Source: an uncultured Bacteroidales bacterium (GTDB lineage Bacteria; Bacteroidota; Bacteroidia; Bacteroidales; FEN-979). Taken from it: a stretch of DNA of 64,000 nt. The DNA is taken from positions 1 to 64,000 of the forward strand of contig CAIMWF010000038.1 in the NCBI GenBank assembly GCA_903845055.1, given 5' to 3'. Every line of letters begins with the position of its first letter. Position 1 is the stretch's first letter. The translations under genes were made by a program, and so were the position numbers. Positions 8,176-17,523 of this stretch are shown here, piece after piece. The notes under the pieces are model-generated. The model was not told where the DNA came from and searched no databases. It worked only from the letters and a program-made list of their open reading frames with translations.

Positions 8176-10683
8176 TCATAATTTAATGATCCGGCAGGTT
8201 TTTTCTGCGATGCGGACGATATAAACCCCGCTCTTCCAGCCTTCACCGGAAATCCGGGTCGTTCCCTGCTCCGTCTTTCCCCGTTGTATACATACCCCGT
8301 GAAGGTCGATCACTTCATAAGATTGGCCGGGAACACTGTAGCATATCGTGAACGAACCGGTGAAAGGGCTTGGATAAACCATCAACCCGGGATTGCCGGA
8401 TGGGGTTTCATCAATGGAAGTGGCGTTCATGGAACCCACCTTCAACCCGTTGCCAAAACTGGTGACCCACATTTCATTTGCGTTGAAGGGATTGAAAAAC
8501 ACGCGCTCCGGCTGGCGGAAGGGGTAACTTCCCACGGGGGTCCATGCGGGTGTCGGAGCATGAACATCCTGGGTGACCCAGAGGCCCTGGGTTTCGGTGG
8601 TAAGATAGGCCTGTGCGGGTTTCTGCGGGTTGAAAGTAAGTGAAGTGACCCGGTCAAACTGGGTTCCGGTAAGTTTGACCCACGATTCTCCGCGGTTGGT
8701 CGTCCGGTACAATCCGCCTTTTCCGTTCGGGGCCCCGCCCCAGCCGCTGAAAACGCCTGCATACCAGGTATTTTGCGCGGCATCCGACGGGTCAATGATG
8801 ATGTCGCGGGTCCAGTAATCCATGTTCGCGTCACTTGCATCGGCCCAGGATCCGGCAACCGGGTCGTACAGAAATACCCCTGAGCTGGCAGTGAAGGATC
8901 CCGAGGTGTTGATCCGGCCCGAGAAAGTACAGGCCAGTTTACCGTCATTGAGCACCTCCATGGTGGCGGGATGCCCTTCGGTTCGCGAGGGCGCGGGCAG
9001 GTGAATCCACGTCGAAGCAGCAAGGCTGTTGAGATTATTGGTCATCCAGATTCCACCCTGGCTCGCGGTGCCCCCGCCGCCGTAATGAACCACGCTGGCA
9101 TACATGCGGCTGGGATTGCCGGGGTCTGTTGCGACCCAGTACACGGGGTGACCGAAAGCGTGCAGGAGGGACCAGGTGGCACCCCCGTCGGATGAATAGT
9201 AAATGTTGCCGGTGGCATCGGTGACATCAAGCTGGGCGTCGCGCAGGCGCGTGCTCTCATACATGTCGTGTATGCGGGAAGTGGCTGCGTAAATGGTCCC
9301 GTTTGGGGAGCCGGCAATTCTGTAAACAGAATTGACGGAAAAACCCGAATAGTTGAATCCCCAGGTTTGCCCGCTGTCGGTGCTGCGTGTTCCGCCGTTG
9401 TCGGAAAAGGCCCCGAACATGTTCGCTGCCGAAACCCAGTATACTTGCCACGAGGTCGTGTTTTCAAGGCCGATGCTGTGATAGGGTTGTTTGGTGGGTG
9501 TTGATTGTCCGGGTAAATGATTGTCCGCAGGATCCACGTAAGCCTCATGCCATGAATTCCCCCCGTCGGTGGTCGTATGGATCAGCGCAAAATCCCCGAA
9601 CAGGGCCTTTGAGGAATTGTCGGGTGCCACGGTGATCCCGAAACAGGTTTCGGCCCAGCTCCATGCCTTGTCGCCGCCGTATCCGCACCACCCGGTGGAG
9701 ATGTTCAGGTTGCTGGTGGTTTTGAAGACCTTGTTCCAGGTGATGCCTGCATCGGTTGTTTTATAAACCAGCGGTGCCCCCAGTGTATAATCGTTCCCGG
9801 CCAGGTAAACGGTGCTGATGTCGTTTCGCGCCATGCCTGCATACATTATGAAATCCTTGCTAAAGTCAATGCCGGTCATTTTTGCGGTCCATGTGCCGGA
9901 TGCATTGTCCATGGAATAAACACCTTTGGCCAGGTTGTAATAATCCCATGGCATCACCCCGTTGTAAACGTCGCCGCTGTTACTGGTAATGCAGTAAAAT
10001 CGAAGGGTGTTGCCTGCCCTGGCTCCGGTGAAGTTCCAGATCACCTGCGCCGACGGAATTCCCGTGGAGGTTAACAGGGTGAAGGAGCTCCCGCTGTTTT
10101 GCGAAGAGTAAATGCCTTCGTTCGTACCGATGTAAATGTGCGTTCCGTCAAAAACCACCCCCCCGAAGGTGATGCCGGCACCCATGTTGGCCGCATGTTT
10201 GATCAGGGCGCAGGTGGCGCCGCCGTCGTTTGAGATCACCAGGTCGCCGTAGTATCCTATGATCAGCTGGTTCGGGTTGCTGTAGTTGGCCCTGAGCTGG
10301 TACACCTGGCCAAGGCCGGCGTTGTAGCCCGGGAGCATGGTCCACGTGTTGCCCCCGTCGATGGTTTTGACAGGGTAACCCTGGTTCCCGTCGTTATTTA
10401 CAGAATAGGCGATGGCCGGGTTCTGGGTGAATTCCCAGGTGGAGGTGCTGAACGCCTGCAGTTTTGTAAATGGAACCTCGGTGTAAGTCCGGCCGAAATC
10501 GGACGAATGAAACATTTCGCTCATGTCGCAGCTGATGTAGAATTCATCGCTGTTTGCAGGGTTGATCGTGGGAAAGTAAAGCGCCCCGCCCCCACCAAAA
10601 CCACGGGGTACAAACGATCCGGGCTGGGCAAAACAGCCACCGAACCATGCGGTAAAAATGATAAACAGGTATATTTTTTTCAT
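8176..10683 (-). CDS. T9SS-secreted Asp-box (BNR) beta-propeller protein
   Basis: 835 residues from the ATG at 10683, chosen because a clean signal peptide follows (MKKIYLFIIF...CFAQPG); the track adds 15 unlikely residues. Seven or more Asp-box-type motifs occur along the chain: IDGGNTW, NDGGATC, TDAGITW, TDGGNSW, TDSGQTW, SDGGATW, TNRGESW. They point to one or two seven-bladed propellers like those of sortilin/VPS10 or GH74 xyloglucanases. The last 75 residues (from VYPSPFTGSF to GVYIVRIAE) are a type-A T9SS sorting domain, so the protein is exported and attached outside the cell. Catalysis cannot be claimed: I could not identify GH74 acid residues. It stands alone and diverges from the SDR gene. 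Confidence 0.88.
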   Translation of the reverse strand: MKKIYLFIIFTAWFGGCFAQPGSFVPRGFGGGGALYFPTINPANSDEFYISCDMSEMFHSSDFGRTYTEVPFTKLQAFSTSTWEFTQNPAIAYSVNNDGNQGYPVKTIDGGNTWTMLPGYNAGLGQVYQLRANYSNPNQLIIGYYGDLVISNDGGATCALIKHAANMGAGITFGGVVFDGTHIYIGTNEGIYSSQNSGSSFTLLTSTGIPSAQVIWNFTGARAGNTLRFYCITSNSGDVYNGVMPWDYYNLAKGVYSMDNASGTWTAKMTGIDFSKDFIMYAGMARNDISTVYLAGNDYTLGAPLVYKTTDAGITWNKVFKTTSNLNISTGWCGYGGDKAWSWAETCFGITVAPDNSSKALFGDFALIHTTTDGGNSWHEAYVDPADNHLPGQSTPTKQPYHSIGLENTTSWQVYWVSAANMFGAFSDNGGTRSTDSGQTWGFNYSGFSVNSVYRIAGSPNGTIYAATSRIHDMYESTRLRDAQLDVTDATGNIYYSSDGGATWSLLHAFGHPVYWVATDPGNPSRMYASVVHYGGGGTASQGGIWMTNNLNSLAASTWIHLPAPSRTEGHPATMEVLNDGKLACTFSGRINTSGSFTASSGVFLYDPVAGSWADASDANMDYWTRDIIIDPSDAAQNTWYAGVFSGWGGAPNGKGGLYRTTNRGESWVKLTGTQFDRVTSLTFNPQKPAQAYLTTETQGLWVTQDVHAPTPAWTPVGSYPFRQPERVFFNPFNANEMWVTSFGNGLKVGSMNATSIDETPSGNPGLMVYPSPFTGSFTICYSVPGQSYEVIDLHGVCIQRGKTEQGTTRISGEGWKSGVYIVRIAEKTCRIIKL

Positions 10684-10816
10684 TTTTCGTAAATTTGAAG
10701 TGCTATAGATGAAGATTCGGAAATGCAATAAAGTTGTCCGGAATATGTAAAGTCCTTAAAATTAATATCAAATGTCAAATTTAAAACGCATGAATGAGGA
10801 ATTTTATAACCATGGC

Positions 10817-11608
10817 ATGGATAAAAGAACAGCGATTGTTACGGGGGCATATGGCGCAATCGGGTCGGCTATTGCCGCAGGTATCGCTTCGGCTGGTTAT
10901 CGTGTGATCCTGGTTGGCCGCGACCAAGTCAGACTTGAAAAATTCTGCAGGAACCTGGTTCAACAGACATCAAATCCCGACATTCACGGGGAGGTGGTTG
11001 ATCTTGGTTCGCAGGCGGAGATTCTGGCATTTAGCAGGAACTGGATAGTTCCCCTGCACCTGCTGGTCAACAATGCCGCAACGGCCCCGCGTACCCGGAC
11101 TGAAACGACACTGGGGATGGAGGTTCAGTGGGCCGTGAACGTGATGGGCTATTTCTGGATGATGCACTACTTTCATCCGTTCATGGAGGGACAACCCGGT
11201 GCCCGGATTGTCAATGTTGCCAGTTACTGGGCCGGCGGTCTCGACCTGGGGGATCCCCAGTTCGTCTCCAGGCAGTATGACAATGATGTGGCTTACCGCC
11301 AGGCCAAGCAAGCCAACCGGATGCTGAGCCATGCCTTTGCGGTGCGGTTGAAAACGGCGGGGATTACCGTAAATGCATGCCATCCGGGCGACGTAAATTC
11401 AAAACTCAGCAACGCCTTCGGATTCGGCGGTTCCGAATCACCCGGGGAGGGTGCTGCCACGCCCCTCTATCTTGCATTGTCGGCGGAGCCCGGGGAAATC
11501 ACCGGAAAATATTTTGAACACATGAAACAGGTTTCCTGCCCTTTCATCAAGGAGAGGATGGCGGTGGACACTTTGTTTGAATATTGCAGGAATCTGGGTA
11601 ACCTATAG
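10817..11608 (+). CDS. Short-chain dehydrogenase (retinol-dehydrogenase-like)
   Basis: 263 residues from the ATG at 10817 (MDKRTAIVTG); earlier ATGs at 10772 and 10790 are possible, but the Rossmann strand normally starts within a few residues of the N-terminus. TGAYGAIG is the cofactor loop, LLVNNAA the NNAG-like motif, and YRQAK the catalytic YxxxK. The NACHPGDVNSKLS segment after the active site is typical of retinol dehydrogenase/WWOX-like SDRs. It is an NADP-dependent oxidoreductase of unknown substrate. The 3' end overlaps the convergent DUF169 gene by 6 bp. Confidence 0.88.
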   Translation: MDKRTAIVTGAYGAIGSAIAAGIASAGYRVILVGRDQVRLEKFCRNLVQQTSNPDIHGEVVDLGSQAEILAFSRNWIVPLHLLVNNAATAPRTRTETTLGMEVQWAVNVMGYFWMMHYFHPFMEGQPGARIVNVASYWAGGLDLGDPQFVSRQYDNDVAYRQAKQANRMLSHAFAVRLKTAGITVNACHPGDVNSKLSNAFGFGGSESPGEGAATPLYLALSAEPGEITGKYFEHMKQVSCPFIKERMAVDTLFEYCRNLGNL

Positions 11609-12346
11609 CCGGTTCTTCACCGTCTGCCATGTTTTCGTGATCAGGAAACTCTCATCCATGTTAGCGACCATTTTTTCAAATTTCTTCATAGGGACAGAAA
11701 AAGAAAGGACATCTTTCTGAACGCAGGGTCGGGCAGAGGCATCAAACATACCAAGAACCGCTTTCGGGTTTTCCTGCTCCTGCTGGAACCAGGGATGATA
11801 AACAATCGCCGCGCATCCCGAACCAAAGGGGGAGATGACGCCGTTCCCATCCGGCTGGTCAAAGTTGGCCAGGGTAAACAATCCTGAAAGCACATCCGGC
11901 TTTGCAAAGAAAATCACGGCTGCAGGCTCGTCATCCGGGGTTAGCTGGTCGAAGCGCTTAAAAATGATATACTTCCCCTTTGCCGGGATACATCGCATAC
12001 CCGCCATCATCTCCCTGACCATGCCGGGAGTCTGGATATACCGTTCACCCTCCATTTCACCCGGGATTCCGTGTGACAGGAAATATTCAAAGTTTGGCCT
12101 CATTTTTTCAGTATAGCCCAGGTATCGCCTTGAACCACCGCAGCCGAGCGACTGAACATTCCAGGCCAGGGGGGTGCCTTTGCGCACCAGTGCGAGTTCG
12201 CATACGATGCAACTCTGACCGCCGGGGATATTCGCACGGGGGACCTCGGCCGGGTCCTCAACATAGAAAAAGGTGATAGGCAGTTCACTGTCCCCGAAAT
12301 AGGTCCCCCATTTTTCAAGGAATTTACTTTTAAATTTCTGGTTCAT
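11603..12346 (-). CDS. DUF169 family protein
   Basis: 247 residues. The chain begins with a helical lead and the PITFFYVED strand. CIVCELALVRKG, SLGCGGSRRYLGY and later SPFGSGCAAIVYHP give several conserved cysteines and glycines of the DUF169/COG2043 family. That family has been seen next to redox enzymes and may bind a metal or cofactor; no activity is established. It lies 28 bp after the Rossmann reductase gene in the same direction and probably forms a two-gene operon with it. Confidence 0.85.
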   Translation of the reverse strand: MNQKFKSKFLEKWGTYFGDSELPITFFYVEDPAEVPRANIPGGQSCIVCELALVRKGTPLAWNVQSLGCGGSRRYLGYTEKMRPNFEYFLSHGIPGEMEGERYIQTPGMVREMMAGMRCIPAKGKYIIFKRFDQLTPDDEPAAVIFFAKPDVLSGLFTLANFDQPDGNGVISPFGSGCAAIVYHPWFQQEQENPKAVLGMFDASARPCVQKDVLSFSVPMKKFEKMVANMDESFLITKTWQTVKNRL

Positions 12347-12374
12347 GGTACGGAAACTTTAAATTCGGTCAATA

Positions 12375-12992
12375 TCAGTGTGCCGATATGGCGGGCATTC
12401 CATGGTCGTAACGGGGATCGGTGACAAGTTTTAACATGAAGTCTGCAACATCCGCACGCGGGATGGTCCTCGAGGTGGGAGCGCCGGTATTTATCTTGTA
12501 GGTGCCTGTCTTCGGTGAATCTGTCAGTCCTGAAGGACGAAGGATCACCCAGTCGGCATTGCTGTCCTGTATTACCCTGGCCTGTCTTTTTTTATCTTCA
12601 AAAATATGGTTCAGGAAGAGCGGCATGAAGATCTTTCCGAACCAGAACCCGGCGTCATTCCCAAGAATGCCCGCGGAAGACATGCAGATGAACCTTTTTA
12701 CACCCGAAGCCTCCATCGCGCGGAGAATGTTCCCGGTGCCATCGGAGAGAATGGTATTCGGTTTATTTTTGTCGACGCCCAGGGCGCACAGTATGGCATC
12801 CTGGCCTTCAACGGCCATCCTTACCTTACCGGGGTCGAGAACATCGCCCTCGATGGTTCGCAGGTTTTTATGCTGAATGGTGACTTTCGAAGCCGTACGG
12901 GCGAACGCCGTAACCTCGTGACCCTGGTTGAGGGCCTGGAAGATGATCAGGATCCCTGTTTTTCCGCTGGCACCAAATACTGTTATTTTCAT
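12375..12992 (-). CDS. NAD(P)H-binding atypical SDR (NmrA / flavin-reductase-like)
   Basis: 205 residues. It starts MKITVFGASGKTG, a GxxGxTG-type loop in the first strand, then TAFART and GDVLDP, and later FICMSSAG with a RPSGLTD segment. This is the biliverdin reductase B / YwnB type of NAD(P)H-dependent reductase without a YxxxK active site. First gene of the probable operon with DUF169. A near-match -7 (TACTTTCG on the minus strand, 13014-13007) lies 14 nt before the start. Confidence 0.88.
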   Translation of the reverse strand: MKITVFGASGKTGILIIFQALNQGHEVTAFARTASKVTIQHKNLRTIEGDVLDPGKVRMAVEGQDAILCALGVDKNKPNTILSDGTGNILRAMEASGVKRFICMSSAGILGNDAGFWFGKIFMPLFLNHIFEDKKRQARVIQDSNADWVILRPSGLTDSPKTGTYKINTGAPTSRTIPRADVADFMLKLVTDPRYDHGMPAISAH

Positions 12993-13108
12993 TTCAGATT
13001 TTTTTACGAAAGTACAAAAATTTCAATTTTCCGGAGTGAACTCCTTTGCCCGGCCCAATCCCCGGTGAATCTAAATAAAAAAATTCTAACTTTATCGAAA
13101 AATTCACT

Positions 13109-14893
13109 GTGGCAAACCCCCGCCTCTTCCGCAAGAAATCCATCTCACATATTCTTCAGGATGCCGGGCTCAGGGAAGGCACTTCCACAGAACTGAAAAA
13201 AAGTCTCAACGTTTATGACCTGACCGCGCTGGGCATAGCCGCTGTGATCGGGGCCGGTATTTTCAGCACCATTGGCACCGCCGCTTCCACCGGCGGGCCG
13301 GCAGTTTCCCTGCTTTTCCTCTTCACAGCCATGGCCTGTGCATTTTCGGCACTATGTTATGCGCAGTTTGCGTCGGTGATCCCCATCAGCGGGAGTGCAT
13401 ACACCTATGCCTATGCAACATTCGGTGAACTTATCGCATGGATTATCGGCTGGGACCTGATCATGGAATATGCCATCGGCAATATAGCAGTAGCGATCTC
13501 CTGGTCCGACTACTTTACTGGTTTCCTGGGCGGGATCGGGCTCCATGTTCCCGAGTATCTCTGTGTCGATTACCTCTCGGCAGCCCGTGGTTACCAGCAT
13601 GCCCTCGTTGAACTCGGGCGCGGAATCCCGGTTTCAAAACTTCCCGACATGCTTCATGAGGCCTATGTCGCATGGCAAACGGCGCCGGTGATCGGGGGGA
13701 TTCGCTTCATTGCCGATATTCCTGCCTTTTCCATTGTGGTATTTATTTCGGTGCTGGTCTACATCGGTATTTATGAAACCAAGGTGGCCAGCAACACCAT
13801 GGTCGTCCTCAAGATCGGCATATTGTTCCTCATCATCTCGGTAGGTTCATTTTACATCGATCCGAAAAACTGGCATCCCTTTGCACCCAACGGCGTGACA
13901 GGAGTATTAAAGGGTGTTTCGGGCGTTTTTTTCGCCTATATCGGGTTCGATGCGATCTCCACGACGGCCGAAGAGTGCAGGAACCCCCGGCGCGATCTCC
14001 CCAGGGCCATCATCCTTGCCCTCATCATCACCACGGTCCTGTATATCCTCATCAGCCTCGTCCTTACCGGGATGGTGCATTATACCGACCTTGGGGTCGG
14101 GGACCCGCTGGCCTATGCATTCCAGAAGCTCCACCTGACAAAACTTTCGGGGATCATCGCCATCAGCGCGGTGATCGCCATGGCAAGCGTGCTGCTGGTT
14201 TTCCAGGTCGGGCAGCCGCGTATCTGGATGAGCATGAGCCGCGACGGATTGCTGCCCAAATCGTTCTCGAAAATTCACAAGCGTTACAAGACCCCCTGGT
14301 TTGCTACGGTCATTGCCGGGATACTGGTTGCCTTTCCCTCCCTTTTCATGAATCTTACCGAGGTAACCGATCTGACCAGCATCGGGACGCTTTTTGCCTT
14401 CATCCTGGTATCGGGCGGAGTGCTGGTACTTCAGAGCGGGTGGAAAAAGAATGATATTCCTGTCAGCGAAAAGGGTTTCCAGGTACCCTATCTCAACAGC
14501 AGGTACTTTCTTCCGGTGATCTGGTTGTTTGTCCTTGTCCTGCTCTATTACTGGAACCGGGCCGAAATTACCCTGTGGATTATCGGGAATCCCGTCTCCG
14601 GCGGGCACTTTTTTTCTAACTCAGGGATCGGGCACCTCCTGGCCGGTCAGTTCCCGGTCGTAATTTTCATACTCTCCTCCATCGTCCTTACCTGGTTTGC
14701 CGTCCGGAAACAGTTCTCCCTGGTCCCTGTACTGGGGTTGCTGACAAATTTTTACCTGATGGCGCAACTGGGTGTGACAAACTGGTTGCGCTTCCTCATC
14801 TGGCTTGCCATCGGGCTGGTGATCTATTTCAGCTTCGGACGCAGGCACAGCAAGCTTGACAGGCCCAGGGAAACCAGCAACGAAACGAATTAA
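13109..14893 (+). CDS. APC-superfamily cationic amino acid permease
   Basis: 594 residues, start GTG; a -7-like TAACTTTA stands at 13087-13094. After a 40-residue cytoplasmic lead the first helix contains GAGIFSTIG, the substrate-backbone-binding loop of APC transporters. FAYIGFDAISTTAEE in the middle is the typical CAT/YfnA motif. About 12-14 hydrophobic segments are visible. A roughly 50-residue loop after LGGIGLHVPEYL is longer than in standard members and seems family-typical for Bacteroidetes. Function: inner-membrane amino-acid uptake. It is followed after 6 nt by the TauE/SafE gene. Confidence 0.92.
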   Translation: MANPRLFRKKSISHILQDAGLREGTSTELKKSLNVYDLTALGIAAVIGAGIFSTIGTAASTGGPAVSLLFLFTAMACAFSALCYAQFASVIPISGSAYTYAYATFGELIAWIIGWDLIMEYAIGNIAVAISWSDYFTGFLGGIGLHVPEYLCVDYLSAARGYQHALVELGRGIPVSKLPDMLHEAYVAWQTAPVIGGIRFIADIPAFSIVVFISVLVYIGIYETKVASNTMVVLKIGILFLIISVGSFYIDPKNWHPFAPNGVTGVLKGVSGVFFAYIGFDAISTTAEECRNPRRDLPRAIILALIITTVLYILISLVLTGMVHYTDLGVGDPLAYAFQKLHLTKLSGIIAISAVIAMASVLLVFQVGQPRIWMSMSRDGLLPKSFSKIHKRYKTPWFATVIAGILVAFPSLFMNLTEVTDLTSIGTLFAFILVSGGVLVLQSGWKKNDIPVSEKGFQVPYLNSRYFLPVIWLFVLVLLYYWNRAEITLWIIGNPVSGGHFFSNSGIGHLLAGQFPVVIFILSSIVLTWFAVRKQFSLVPVLGLLTNFYLMAQLGVTNWLRFLIWLAIGLVIYFSFGRRHSKLDRPRETSNETN

Positions 14894-14899
14894 GGTACC

Positions 14900-15682
14900 A
14901 TGAACGCCACAGAGATCATCGTCATCGTTGTTGCAGGGATTTTCGTAGGGTTTATCAACACCCTGTCGGGCGGGGGGTCCGTGATAAGCCTTTCCCTGAT
15001 GTTGCTTCTGGGCCTGCCGGCCGGCATTGCAAACGGGACAAACCGGGTCAGTATTTTTTTTCAGACCCTCTCGTCCGTTGGAAGTTTCACCAGGCAGAAG
15101 ATGTTCAACAACATGCGCCCGGTCTGGCTCTCGATCCCGGCCACTGCCGGGGCGATTCTCGGCGCCTGGCTTGCAGTGGATGTCAGCACCCGGGTCATCG
15201 AAGTAGCCATGGCCATCGCCATGGTCTGCATGCTCTTCTTTCTTTTTTACAAGCCCTCGGAATGGCTCAGGGAAAAACCTTCAATGTTGTCGGAGCCCCT
15301 GAAATGGTGGCAGCTTGCCATTTTTTTTATCGTCGGCTTCTATGGGGGCTTCATCCAGGTCGGGGTTGGCTACTTCCTGCTGATGGCACTTGTGCTTGGC
15401 GTCGGGTACGACCTTGTCAGGGCCAATGCGGTGAAAAACCTCATCGTCTTTTTTTATGCGATCTTTGCCCTGCTTGTTTTTATCATCGATGGAAAGGTAA
15501 ATTACCTGTACGGCTTTATCCTGTCGGGGGGAAGCATGATCGGGGCCCTCATCGCATCTTACCTTGCTGTAAAAAAGGGGGCGGTATTTATCAGGGCGGT
15601 AATTTTACTTTCGGTAGTTTTGACATTGCTGCAGATAACAGGATTGATTAATTTTGCAGCCCTGCTGAAACACTTCTTATAA
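14900..15682 (+). CDS. TauE/SafE family sulfite/anion exporter
   Basis: 260 residues, seven to eight hydrophobic helices. The duplicated family motifs are seen: FINTLSGGGSVISLSLML with GLPAGIANGTNR in the first half, and FYGGFIQVGVGYFLL with VRANAVKNLIV in the second. Members move sulfite, sulfoacetate or other small anions across the inner membrane; the substrate is not predictable. It begins 6 nt after the permease stop, so the two are very likely co-transcribed, perhaps handling a sulfur amino acid and its breakdown product (inference). Confidence 0.92.
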   Translation: MNATEIIVIVVAGIFVGFINTLSGGGSVISLSLMLLLGLPAGIANGTNRVSIFFQTLSSVGSFTRQKMFNNMRPVWLSIPATAGAILGAWLAVDVSTRVIEVAMAIAMVCMLFFLFYKPSEWLREKPSMLSEPLKWWQLAIFFIVGFYGGFIQVGVGYFLLMALVLGVGYDLVRANAVKNLIVFFYAIFALLVFIIDGKVNYLYGFILSGGSMIGALIASYLAVKKGAVFIRAVILLSVVLTLLQITGLINFAALLKHFL

Positions 15683-15756
15683 CATTTCAGAGTGGGGGGA
15701 GCGCAAGGAATCACCGTTTTTGGGCAGGATAATTATATACATAAAATTAATGTGTT

Positions 15757-16824
15757 ATGAAAATATCAAATCGGATTATCATGAAAATATCAACGTTGCA
15801 TCTTATATTCCTGGCTGTTCTTATCTCCGTTTTAATTCTCCCGGGGGCTATTTTTGCCCAGCAGGAAACAGCAGCCTCCATCGCGGTTAACCCGGCTCAG
15901 CAGAAATGGGTCCTCGTGATCCATGGCGGTGCAGGCGGACCGGTAAAGGGCACGATGAGCGCGGCCGAAGAGAAAGCCTACCTGTCGAAGCTTGATGAAG
16001 CCTTAAAGGTTGGCGGTGCAATCCTCTCAGCGGGGGGGACAAGCATGGATGCCGTGGAATCGGCGGTGCGCTTCATGGAGGACTGCCCGTTGTTCAATGC
16101 GGGCAAGGGTGCCGTGCTGAATGAAAACGGTAAAGCCGAACTTGATGCCGCCATCATGGATGGCCGGACCGGGATGGCCGGATCGGTTGCCGGTGTTACA
16201 ACCATAAAAAATCCAGTTACGGCTGCCCGTCGCGTCATGGAAAAGACAAATCATGTCATGCTCGTTGGCGGCGGTGCCGAAAAATTTGCCAAAACGCAGG
16301 GACTTGAAATGGTCGATCCCTCTTATTTTATCACCCCGGCACGGCTCGACGCCTGGAAAAAAAGCAGGGAGGTGCAGCCCAAAACTCCTGTAAAAACCCA
16401 GCCTTCGATGGAGAAACACGGAACGGTGGGGGCTGTTGCACTCGATCAGCAGGGAAATCTTGCCGCCGCCACCTCGACAGGCGGATTGATGGGAAAAATG
16501 GCGGGCAGGGTAGGCGATTCACCGATCATCGGCTCAGGTACATACGCCAATAACAAGACCTGCGCCGTTTCAGCAACCGGGCATGGAGAATTCTTCATGC
16601 GGAATGTCGTAGCCTACGATCTTTCGGCACTGATGGAATACCGCGGAATGCCGCTGGAGGAGGCCGGGAAGATGGAAATCATGGAAAAACTTAAAAACCT
16701 GAAAGCCGACGGCGGTCTTATTGCAGTCGACAGGGAGGGCAACATAACCATGCCTTTTAATACCAATGCGATGTTCAGGGGTTTTATGAGGTCGGGAGGG
16801 GAACAGCAGACCGCGATTTACTGA
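15757..16824 (+). CDS. Exported isoaspartyl peptidase / L-asparaginase (Ntn hydrolase)
   Basis: 355 residues. Signal peptide about 1-35 (start may also be the ATG eight codons later). The mature part opens VLVIHGGAGG and has DAAIMDG. The autoprocessing site is HGTVGAVALD, with Thr223 as the expected nucleophile after cleavage into alpha and beta chains; ATSTGG and GSGTYA follow. This is the plant-type asparaginase / beta-aspartyl peptidase, here sent to the periplasm. It removes isoaspartyl dipeptides or asparagine. Its stop is 2 nt from the convergent dCMP deaminase stop. Confidence 0.94.
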   Translation: MKISNRIIMKISTLHLIFLAVLISVLILPGAIFAQQETAASIAVNPAQQKWVLVIHGGAGGPVKGTMSAAEEKAYLSKLDEALKVGGAILSAGGTSMDAVESAVRFMEDCPLFNAGKGAVLNENGKAELDAAIMDGRTGMAGSVAGVTTIKNPVTAARRVMEKTNHVMLVGGGAEKFAKTQGLEMVDPSYFITPARLDAWKKSREVQPKTPVKTQPSMEKHGTVGAVALDQQGNLAAATSTGGLMGKMAGRVGDSPIIGSGTYANNKTCAVSATGHGEFFMRNVVAYDLSALMEYRGMPLEEAGKMEIMEKLKNLKADGGLIAVDREGNITMPFNTNAMFRGFMRSGGEQQTAIY

Positions 16825-16826
16825 CC

Positions 16827-17324
16827 CTATTGCTTTTCATACTGCTGGATTTCGTTGAATACGTATTCCAGCGTTACGCCGGCAATCCGGAACATCTCTT
16901 CGGATTCTCCACCATCGTGATACTTGCGTTCACACACCACCCGCTCAATACCGCAGTTGATGATCAGCATGGCACAAGTGCGGCAGGGGGTCATCCTGCA
17001 GTACAATGTAGCCTTTTCAAGCGGTATCCCCAGCCGGGCAGCCTGGCAGATGGCATTTTGTTCTGCATGAACGGTCCTCACGCAATGCTGCGTTATACGT
17101 TCATCCTCGTGCAACATCTTTTTCATCAGGTGGCCAACCTCGTCGCAATGGGGCAAACCGCGCAGCGAACCAACATACCCTGTAACCAGTATCTGCCGGT
17201 CACGTGCGATGACACAGCCACTCCTGCCACGATCGCAGGTGGCGCGCTTTGAAACGGTGTGCGCAATCTCCATAAAATACTCATCCCAGGAGGGGCGTAT
17301 ATACTCAGCTGATTCCATGTGCAT
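16827..17324 (-). CDS. dCMP/cytidine deaminase family enzyme (probable deoxycytidylate deaminase)
   Basis: 165 residues. Zinc motifs HAEQNAI (His ligand and catalytic Glu) and PCRTCA (two Cys ligands) are intact, and RGRSGCVIARD in the N-terminal part is typical of dCMP deaminases of the ComEB type. The enzyme turns dCMP to dUMP for thymidylate synthesis in the cytoplasm. A second ATG two codons in is an alternative start. A -7-like TATCTTTA lies at 17349-17342 (minus). Confidence 0.93.
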   Translation of the reverse strand: MHMESAEYIRPSWDEYFMEIAHTVSKRATCDRGRSGCVIARDRQILVTGYVGSLRGLPHCDEVGHLMKKMLHEDERITQHCVRTVHAEQNAICQAARLGIPLEKATLYCRMTPCRTCAMLIINCGIERVVCERKYHDGGESEEMFRIAGVTLEYVFNEIQQYEKQ

Positions 17325-17418
17325 TTCTGTTAACGATGCTGTAAAGATATGAAAAAGGGTTTGATCAATACAACCCGGTTTTGAAGCGGTTCAATGGGAT
17401 GCGGCCGCTGTCACATAT

Positions 17419-17455
17419 AAAAAAAAACCGGCCCTGCAAAATATCGCAGGGCCGG
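17419..17455 (-). terminator. Rho-independent terminator of lipoprotein copy A
   Basis: Perfect 10-bp GC-rich stem CCGGCCCTGC / GCAGGGCCGG, 8-nt loop, followed on the minus strand by nine T. One of the few classical terminators in the window. Confidence 0.9.
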
Positions 17456-17523
17456 ATAACCAGATACTAACCAACCAATTTAATTCAGCATTATGAACAA
17501 GCATTATTATACATGAAAACTTA